Of a stretch of DNA of 6,602 bases, positions 1 to 6,100 are shown piece by piece. Within the stretch, counting starts at the first letter, position 1; every line of letters begins with the position of its first letter. Source of the DNA: Phycisphaerae bacterium (GTDB lineage Bacteria; Planctomycetota; Phycisphaerae; UBA1845; PWPN01); contig DAOOIV010000179.1 of NCBI GenBank assembly GCA_035384605.1, forward strand, positions 1 to 6,602. The letters run 5' to 3'. Below the pieces are notes generated by a model. The model saw nothing but the letters and a program-made list of their open reading frames with translations. It searched no databases and was not told the DNA's origin. The position numbers and the translations under genes are program-made.

Positions 1-117
1 CACCGCATCATCAAACCGGCGGATTTACAGCATGTTCAGACCGGCGCCGACAGGGCGAGCCGCCTCAAGCCCACGGCCTCCTTGAACGGTGCCCCAACTG
101 CGGCAGATATCATGTGA
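1..117 (+). CDS. C-terminal tail of an unidentified upstream gene (5' end outside window)
   Basis: The frame starting at position 1 stays open for 38 codons and ends at a TGA (115-117). By hand count, G+C at codon positions 1, 2 and 3 is 23, 20 and 28 of 38. The third position is richest and the second poorest, as expected for coding DNA in a GC-rich genome. The frame used by the next gene is also open here but shows the wrong order. The tail ends in Asp-Ile-Met and has no recognisable domain, so I give no function. Its stop overlaps the proposed GTG start of the next gene as GTGA, which suggests a translationally coupled operon. It could instead be chance open frame. If so, the downstream protein may begin further left, beyond the window. 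Confidence 0.5.
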   Translation, partial: HRIIKPADLQHVQTGADRASRLKPTASLNGAPTAADIM

Positions 118-2174
118 ACAACGCCGACGAGATGGTTAATGAGGAGCGTCCGATGGAAGCCTCGGGGTTCCTGCTGTCGCCGACACAAGTGCTGACCGCC
201 GACCCGCTTGTGCACCCGCGATTCGTGAAAGACATGGTGGTCCGGTCCGGCAGCGTCTCGGTCAAGGCGAAGATCTCCGGCTTCGCCATGCAGCAGAATG
301 CCATCTTTCTGGAACTGAGTGAGCCGCTGCCGGGGACCAGGCCGTTGGTTTTTGACGCCGCCGCGAAAGGGCCGTACCTGGCGGTCACTTGCAAGAATCT
401 GAACGGCGAATGGGCGGTCAACGTCGCCGCGATGCCCCTGAGCGTCACCTCGACGGTCTCGAATCGGCGATTCTGCGCCGCCCCGTCCCAGTGCCTCATT
501 GTGACGAGGGAAGGCACGCCGGTCGCCGTCTGCATGAAGGACGAGGTGTCGGCCGACGAGACGTGGAAGGGCTCGCCGCAGCAGTGGGACGCCATGTCCG
601 CCCAGGACATGGAGGCGGCACTCAAGGCGCTCGAGGACCGCTGCAGCCGATGCCTGCTGCGCGTGGCGCTGAGCTTCCGCAGCCCGAAATCGCAGGGGCA
701 GGAGCGATATCGCTACTCGTATTCCTACTACGGTGAGGACAGCGAGGATGCGGACGCCACGGAGCGCAACGTGATGGGGCTGCTCCTCGACGAGAAACGC
801 GTGATGGTGCTTGCTCAGCTTGAGGCCAAGGTCACCGCGAGGCTCGAACGCGTGGTGGTACACCCTGCGGAAGGCAAACCGGTGCCGGCCAAGTTCGACT
901 GCTCGTTGACCGATTACGGCTGTCTGCTGGTTACCCTGGAAACGCCGCTGGAGGGCGCCGTTCGCACCTCGCAACGCCCGATTCTTGAATACCGAGACCA
1001 GGTGCTGCTATCCGCCGACGTCTCCGTGAAAGGCGAGACGCGCATCGGCTACTACGGCCATCAGCGCATCGCCGCTTTCGCGACCGGCTGGAAACAGCGG
1101 GTGTATCCCGAGTCGGCGGGCGACATGCGCGGCGTCTTTCTTTTCGACAGGGATCTGTTGCTGGTGACTCTCCCGATCGCCAGGCGTAAGAAGGTGACCT
1201 TGCGACAGGAATACTCATACTCATCAGGTGAGGTGCAGATGACGCCGGCGATGTACGTTCAGGAGGCCCTTGCCGATCTCCCCAACCAGATCGATTTGAA
1301 CAATGTTCCCCTGAGCGAGGAGGAGGAAAACCGGCTGGCATGGCTGGGGGTGGAGTTGCAGGCCCTCAACCGGGAGCTGGCACGGGCCAACAACGTATCC
1401 GACCTCACCGGGGACGGCCGGAGCGGGGCGCTGGTCACCTTCGTGCATCCCGATTCGCCCGCAGCGAAGGCCGGCATCGAGGCAGGATACATTCTGATCC
1501 GGCTTCACGTCGAGGGGCACCCCAAGCCGCTCGAGGTGCGACTGAGTGACGACCGCTACGGCGGGGACGAATCTTTCCCGTGGGACCGCCTCGACGAGAT
1601 CCCGGCCGAATACTTCGAGCAGTTGCCCAAACCGTGGCCGGCCGCTGAGAACAGCTTCACCCGGGCGCTGACCGACCTCGGATTCGGCAAGAAATACACC
1701 GCCGAGTTCTTTCACGAAGGCAAAGTCATCAACAAGGAATTCGAGGTGGTGGTCAGCCCTCCTCATTTTGACTCGGCGCCCCGGTTCAAGTCGGAATCAC
1801 TGGGAATGACGGTGCGCAACCTGACCTATGAGGTTCGCCGCTACTTTCAGAAAAAAGACGATGACCCGGGCGTGATCGTGTCGAAGATCGAACCCGGCGG
1901 CAAGGCCTCGGTGGCGGGGATGATTCCCTACGAGATCATTACCCACGTGAACGACAACGCAGTCACGAATGTCAAGGACTTCGAGAGACTCATTTCCGAC
2001 CAGAAGCAACTGCGTCTGTCGGTCAACCGGAAAACACAGGGCCGGATCGTCAAGATCGACATGACGACGCCGGCGGGCGGCAAAGGGTTGGCGGACAAGC
2101 TGCGGTCATCGCTGCGACGGCCGAGAGCGGAGACCGCGCCGACCGAAGAGGCGACGACGCAGTCGCGCGAGTGA
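114..2174 (+). CDS. Tandem degenerate trypsin/HtrA-like domains with two C-terminal PDZ domains (likely pseudoprotease scaffold)
   Basis: This 686-residue protein (from GTG 114) looks like an HtrA relative that has lost its peptidase. Barrel 1 (about residues 17-142) begins GFLLSPTQVLT, matching the HtrA strand before the catalytic His. Pro31 occupies the His site, Asn62 the likely Asp site, and APSQCLIV (123-130) matches GNSGGPLV with only the Ser kept. Barrel 2 (about 182-356) has Gln235 at the His site and GDMRGVFLF (336-344) in place of GDSGGPL, so Met338 replaces the Ser. PDZ1 (about 408-548) contains LGVELQALNRELA and SPAAKAGIEAG and has an insertion of roughly 40 residues. PDZ2 (about 561-650) contains PGVIVSKIEPGGKASVAGM and VTNVKDFERLI. 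No signal peptide or membrane helix is visible, so it is cytosolic as drawn. GTG 114 gives a four-base overlap with the upstream gene; ATG 153, with a good ribosome site, would give 673 residues. The PDZ calls are firm. The loss of catalysis is inferred by eye alignment. Confidence 0.88.
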   Translation: MNNADEMVNEERPMEASGFLLSPTQVLTADPLVHPRFVKDMVVRSGSVSVKAKISGFAMQQNAIFLELSEPLPGTRPLVFDAAAKGPYLAVTCKNLNGEWAVNVAAMPLSVTSTVSNRRFCAAPSQCLIVTREGTPVAVCMKDEVSADETWKGSPQQWDAMSAQDMEAALKALEDRCSRCLLRVALSFRSPKSQGQERYRYSYSYYGEDSEDADATERNVMGLLLDEKRVMVLAQLEAKVTARLERVVVHPAEGKPVPAKFDCSLTDYGCLLVTLETPLEGAVRTSQRPILEYRDQVLLSADVSVKGETRIGYYGHQRIAAFATGWKQRVYPESAGDMRGVFLFDRDLLLVTLPIARRKKVTLRQEYSYSSGEVQMTPAMYVQEALADLPNQIDLNNVPLSEEEENRLAWLGVELQALNRELARANNVSDLTGDGRSGALVTFVHPDSPAAKAGIEAGYILIRLHVEGHPKPLEVRLSDDRYGGDESFPWDRLDEIPAEYFEQLPKPWPAAENSFTRALTDLGFGKKYTAEFFHEGKVINKEFEVVVSPPHFDSAPRFKSESLGMTVRNLTYEVRRYFQKKDDDPGVIVSKIEPGGKASVAGMIPYEIITHVNDNAVTNVKDFERLISDQKQLRLSVNRKTQGRIVKIDMTTPAGGKGLADKLRSSLRRPRAETAPTEEATTQSRE
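141..146 (+). promoter_or_regulatory. Ribosome binding site GAGGAG favouring ATG 153 as an alternative start
   Basis: GAGGAG lies six bases before ATG 153, which is in frame with the PDZ gene. The outer GTG at 114 has no purine-rich site before it and would depend on coupling to the upstream stop. This site therefore argues for the shorter protein. The first recognisable barrel strand begins just after Met14, so homology does not decide between the two starts. Confidence 0.5.
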
Positions 2175-2186
2175 GGCGACCGAACG

Positions 2187-2606
2187 GTGACGCATCAGGA
2201 CAGCATCAGCATCCGCACGTCGGGTCATCGGGACATGCACGATATCACCGAGCAGGTCTCGCGAATCGTGCGCGAGTCGGGCATCCGGACGGGGATCGTC
2301 CACCTGTTCAACGTGGGCAGCACCGGTGCGCTGGGCACGATCGAGTTTGAGCCGGGCCTCCGGCACGACTTGCCCGAGCTGCTCGACCGGCTGATTCCGC
2401 CGAGTCGCGATTACGGCCATGAGGCAGCGTGGAATGACGGCAACGGACACTCGCACCTGCAGGCCAGTTGGCTTGGTCCGGATCTGACCGTGCCGGTCAG
2501 CAACGGCCGGCTCGCGCTGGGCACCTGGCAGCAGATCTTTCACCTTGAGTGCGACATCAAGCCGCGCCAGCGCCAGATCGTGGTGACGGTGACTGGGGAA
2601 GGATGA
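2187..2606 (+). CDS. YjbQ/UPF0047 family protein (GST-type variant)
   Basis: This 139-residue protein has the usual length and motif order of the YjbQ/UPF0047 family: HRDMHDIT (14-21), SGIRTGIVHLF (31-41), GSTGALGTIEFEPGL (44-58), YGHEAAWNDGNGHSH (76-90), LGPDLTVPVSNGRLALGTWQQI (in 96-117, with LGTWQ the hallmark) and PRQRQIVV near the end. Family members are small soluble trimers. E. coli YjbQ has a weak thiamine-phosphate synthase activity, but the physiological role is unsettled. In many members the segment after HLF reads HTT or HTS; here it is GST, which I recall as a recurring subgroup rather than a defect. The start is GTG 2187, with GAGG at 2173-2176 ten bases upstream and overlapping the stop of the PDZ gene. 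The gap between the two genes is only 12 bases, so they are probably co-transcribed. The family call is secure; the reaction in this organism is not known from the sequence. Confidence 0.93.
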   Translation: MTHQDSISIRTSGHRDMHDITEQVSRIVRESGIRTGIVHLFNVGSTGALGTIEFEPGLRHDLPELLDRLIPPSRDYGHEAAWNDGNGHSHLQASWLGPDLTVPVSNGRLALGTWQQIFHLECDIKPRQRQIVVTVTGEG

Positions 2607-2626
2607 AAGCTGAAGGATGAGTCAAG

Positions 2627-2656
2627 GACGACATTCGTCGGCGCACACCCTGCGCC
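2627..2656 (+). terminator. Two back-to-back hairpins after the YjbQ-family gene; possible terminator
   Basis: GACGA-CAT-TCGTC (2627-2639) is followed with no gap by GGCGCA-CACCC-TGCGCC (2640-2656). The arms are perfect, with five- and six-base-pair stems. They lie 21 to 50 bases beyond the stop of the YjbQ-family gene. No T-run follows, so this is not a classic intrinsic terminator. It could be a 3'-end stabilising structure or a weak terminator. Confidence 0.35.
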
Positions 2657-2700
2657 GCTCGACCATCGTGACACGCTCACCCGTCGGCACTGCCGTGATT

Positions 2701-2716
2701 CGCCAGCGAGATGGCG
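2701..2716. repeat. Short inverted repeat CGCCA-(6)-TGGCG
   Basis: Five-base perfect arms are separated by GCGAGA. It is one of several small hairpin-forming elements in the gap between the convergent operons. By itself it is short enough to occur by chance in GC-rich DNA. Confidence 0.25.
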
Positions 2717-2758
2717 GCCCGAGCACATAGCATCTGTCAAACTCCGCGTTCCGTTCCT

Positions 2759-2773
2759 AAGGCGGACCGCCTT
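2759..2773. repeat. 15-base palindrome AAGGCGG-A-CCGCCTT, possible bidirectional terminator or binding site
   Basis: Seven-base perfect arms surround a single central A. As RNA it could fold with a five-base-pair stem, AAGGC/GCCTT, and a five-base loop, flanked by a short T-run on the plus strand (2772-2774). It sits between the two converging operons, where a shared terminator would be useful. Its symmetry also suits a protein-binding site, but no regulated promoter lies nearby. Confidence 0.35.
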
Positions 2774-2853
2774 TGTGCCGGCCGCAACCCAAGCGCACTG
2801 CCATCCAGAAACATGCGCGCAAGCCACACAGATGTCCGGCTGAAAGGTTCTAT

Positions 2854-3183
2854 TCAGTCTCCCTTGCTGCGGATGTCCGAATGTTGGTCTGCGGATGCTT
2901 GCGGTTCTGATCCTGTCGTTCGAGGGGGTGATGCATGAAACCAGTGCCGAACCATCGCGACCCCGGACAAGACGAAAAGAAAAGCCATGTGCAGGGGAGG
3001 AATGTCGGCGTCACGCGGGAGTGCCCAAGCCATGGCCGCCGCGAAGGAACACAGAAGCGCTGCCAGGCTCAACCATTTGACCAGCGAAGAGGTGCGAACG
3101 AACAGCAGCATAAATGGGCTCACTAGGGCCACCAGTGAAAGGCAGCACATGGCTCCCGCGTGGATATCATCTGCGTTGTTCAT
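2854..3183 (-). CDS. Small three-helix inner-membrane protein encoded directly after the MscK-like channel
   Basis: This 109-residue protein matches no family I recognise. It has three hydrophobic segments, about residues 10-29, 37-55 and 64-82, and a polar tail of about 27 residues (PPRTTGSEPQASADQ and onward). Charges follow the positive-inside rule for N-terminus out and C-terminus in: the start is acidic (NADD), loop 1 carries Arg30 and Lys36, loop 2 has DAD, and Arg79 with His80 and His83 follow helix 3. The ATG abuts the stop of the channel gene as TGAATG, and GGAGG lies five bases before it, so the start is well supported and translation is probably coupled. An accessory role with the channel is a guess from position. 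It could equally be an unrelated small membrane protein carried in the same operon. Confidence 0.75.
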   Translation of the reverse strand: MNNADDIHAGAMCCLSLVALVSPFMLLFVRTSSLVKWLSLAALLCSFAAAMAWALPRDADIPPLHMAFLFVLSGVAMVRHWFHASPPRTTGSEPQASADQHSDIRSKGD

Positions 3184-6100
3184 TCAAGCCTCCGGCATCC
3201 TCCTGATTTCTCCGCTGACATGCGTGGTCTTCGCAGCAGACGTGCAGTCGCCCGGTTTCTGCACCACCGGAAAGACGTCCTTGACGGAGCGGATGTGAAT
3301 GTCCTGTTGCGGGAAGGCGATCTCGATGCCGGCGGCGCGAAAAGCCTTGTCGATGGCGTTGAGGAGGGCATGCTTTACGCTGAGCAGGCGGTCGACACCC
3401 TCGATGAACACCCGCAACTCGAAATCAAGCGAGCTGGCTCCAAAGCCGATGAAGAAGGCCTGCGGGGCGGGGTCCCTGAGCACCTCGGGATGCTCCGCGG
3501 CGACCGCTCGCAGGATCCGTTCCACCTGAGCAGTGTCCGAGCCGTACGCCACGCCCACCGGAATGACGATCCGCAGCGACTGGTCGGACAACGTCCAATT
3601 GATCACCTTGCCGGTGACGAACTCCTTGTTGGGAATGATCAACTCCTTGCGGTCCCAGGTGATGATGGTCGTCGCCCGGATCTGAACGCGACTGACTGTT
3701 CCGCTGACGTCGCCGACGGTCACGGTGTCGCCGACGCGAACCGGCCGCTCAAAGAGCAGTATCAGGCCGGAGACGAAGTTGGCGAAGATCTCCTGCAAAC
3801 CGAAACCCAGACCGACGGTCATCGCGGCGATCAGCCAATGCACGTTGGTCCAACTGATGCCCGCGAAGCTGCAAGCCACCACGGTGCCCACCGCCAGGAT
3901 CAGATACCGAACGACGGTGACGATTGCGTATCGCTCGCCGGACTTCAGCGGCAGATGGGATAATACGGTGATTTCCAGGAAGGCGGGCACGTTCTTGGCG
4001 GCGATGATCGTCATAACCGCGGTCACGACGACCAGGACCAGATCGACCAGCGTGATGGCCGTCTCGGGCCGAGGCGAGTACAGCGTGATGTTCCGCAGAT
4101 AGTTGATCGCCGGGAGAATATCGGCCCAGATCAGCCAAAGGCCGACGGCCAGAGCCAACCCCAGTGCGGCGCGGAACAGGTGCTGAGTCTGCTGGCTGAG
4201 GGCTGCAATGTCGAGTTCCGGCTCGGCTTCCTCCACAACGGCCGTATCAGTTTCGGGTTGGCTGCCGTCGCGGGCCTGCTGCGCCTGTTTCTCGGCCAGA
4301 CGCTTGCGGGCTTGGGCAATCGCCAGCCGGCGGTGGGTCAGGAACAGCCATCGAAGTATCAAGCCGCGAAGAACCAGCATGCCAAGCGCGAACCACGCCG
4401 TTCGGTAGACCCGGGCCATAAGCTGAAGGGACGTGTAGTAGTATCCGGCGACGGTGAGGACTGCCAAGACGATCGGGATACCCACCAGACATGAGTACCA
4501 GAGAACCCGGTAGCGATCCATCGGCCCACCGCGATGGCGGGCGATGCGGCCGGCGAAGATGCCGCTGCCCGGTCTGAACACCCTGGCGGCAAAGACGGCG
4601 AACGCAGCCAAGACGATCAGGAAGGCAAGCCGGGACACGGAATCCTTCCAGTCGGCGACCACCTGCCATTGTTCGACGAAACCGATAACGAAGGTCATCA
4701 ACATGCCGATCAGCAGCAGCCATCCCAGGTTCCACCGGGCCACCTTCAGGGCGCCCGGGGGCCAACCGAGGTGAGCCTCGGCCAACCCTTTGGGCCGCAA
4801 CAGCTCGCGGATGCCGCCGACGATCAGCAGCCATGCGGCCACCCGGGCCAAGGTCAGGCCGATCGTCTTGGTGGTTTCAGAGGTCGACACCGCCGCGCTG
4901 AGCCGCCAGGACAGCAAGAAGGGCACAACCGATAATGACAAAGCCAACATGAGAGTACATACCAACGCCGCCGCCGTCGGGGCGAACGAGGTGTTCAGCT
5001 TCTGTCGAGCCCTCTCACCGCTCAGTTCAAGCAGCCGTCGAAACCGGGGGCGGGCTGCGATCAACAGCACCGCCACCAGCACGCCGAGACTCACCTGGAG
5101 CGGATGAGCCCGCGCGTCCCGGACCAGGGATCTCGCCGCGTCGCCCCATTCCGCCTCCTTCAGCAGCCATTTCGCCGCGTCCCAGGCATCGAGCAGGCTT
5201 GAAAAACGCATCTCCTCGTGGCTGCGCAACCACAGAATATGCTGATTGATGAAACGCAGATACTCTTCGGTCTCCCTAATCAGCGACTCGGTGACGTCCT
5301 GGAGGTCGATCAACCGACCGGCGTAGGTGCCGTTGTCGGTGATCAGCGACTGGAGGTAATCCCGCTCATTCTCGTAAAGCTTCGTCAATTCCTCCTCAAA
5401 CCATTTTCGACCTTCGACAAAGGCCGGGTCAAACTGGAGCATGTCTCTTGAAACCAGAGAGGGAATGTCGACCAGCAAGTCCCTCTGTTTTCGCAAGTCA
5501 AGCAGCTCCAGCTCGACTTCGGCGATCGTCTCGTGCTGCAACTCGACCCCTCGCCGGAGAGTGCTTACCTTGGGGAGCTCGGTTCGCTCCTTTCGAAGCA
5601 ATTGTCCCATGGCCTTGGTCACGCCCGCGGCCTGAACCTTTTCGCGCACCGTCTCGGCGTTTCGCTTCATCCGGTCCAGCAGATTCTTCCGGGCGTTGTA
5701 TTCTTGAACCACCTGTTCAAGCTTTCTTCCAAGCTCCTGTCGTCGCTTGAGGAGCGTCATGTTTCCCTCGGCCAAGGCCGCGATTCGTCTGGCCACCGGA
5801 TGAGTTTCGGCATCCGCTCGCCGCCTGGCTTCTTCCGCTTCGCGCACCTGCCGTGCGGTTTCCTCCTGCCGTTGTTGGGCAATCATCTCCTGCCAGAGCC
5901 GGATCAGTTTCTCTTTCTGAGACACCTGGCGGATGGCCAGGTCTCGCTGAACCGAGAGCAGGTCGCTTGTGGCCTCATAGCTGGCCAGCTCTCTGTCGTA
6001 TGCGGCCAGCTCGGCCTGTCGGGCCTTGGCACGGGCCTGGACGTAGACGCTGAAGGCCATGGTCAGCGCCGCCGGTCCCTGGGGCTCGACCACGGAGGCC

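Larger units (their letters stand above)
2607..2853. other. Non-coding gap between convergent operons
   Basis: This stretch of about 250 bases separates two converging stop codons, so no promoter for either flanking operon is expected. I see no convincing gene. The short open frames here have no family motifs, no good ribosome site, or poor codon pattern. It does contain several small GC-rich inverted repeats, entered separately, that could end transcription from one or both sides, although none is followed by a proper T-run. Confidence 0.7.

Noticed and set aside
36..974. Long minus-strand open frame of 312 codons
   Set aside because: It lies wholly opposite the PDZ gene and the upstream tail, is rich in Arg, His and Gly, and shows no domain. 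It is a shadow frame in GC-rich DNA.
2617..2730. Possible 37-codon gene after the YjbQ-family gene, starting at ATG 2617
   Set aside because: There is no correctly spaced ribosome site and no motif, and the frame runs through the hairpins. I could not separate it from chance.
2540..2827. Minus-strand open frame across the intergenic gap
   Set aside because: It overlaps the conserved end of the YjbQ-family gene, and its product is Ser/Arg/Cys-rich with no family resemblance.
2711..2938. Plus-strand open frame of 75 codons entering the small membrane protein gene
   Set aside because: It overlaps the minus-strand gene that has a good start and three clear helices, and it has no motif or ribosome site of its own.
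114..3183. Both the PDZ protein and the small membrane protein begin with the residues NNAD after the start
   Set aside because: The similarity covers only a few codons, and the genes are otherwise unrelated in sequence and type. It is treated as coincidence.
3160..3963. Plus-strand open frame of 267 codons opposite the channel's C-terminal region
   Set aside because: The minus strand here encodes unmistakable MscS motifs. The plus-strand product has no recognisable motif and is dominated by Asp, Arg, His and Gly.
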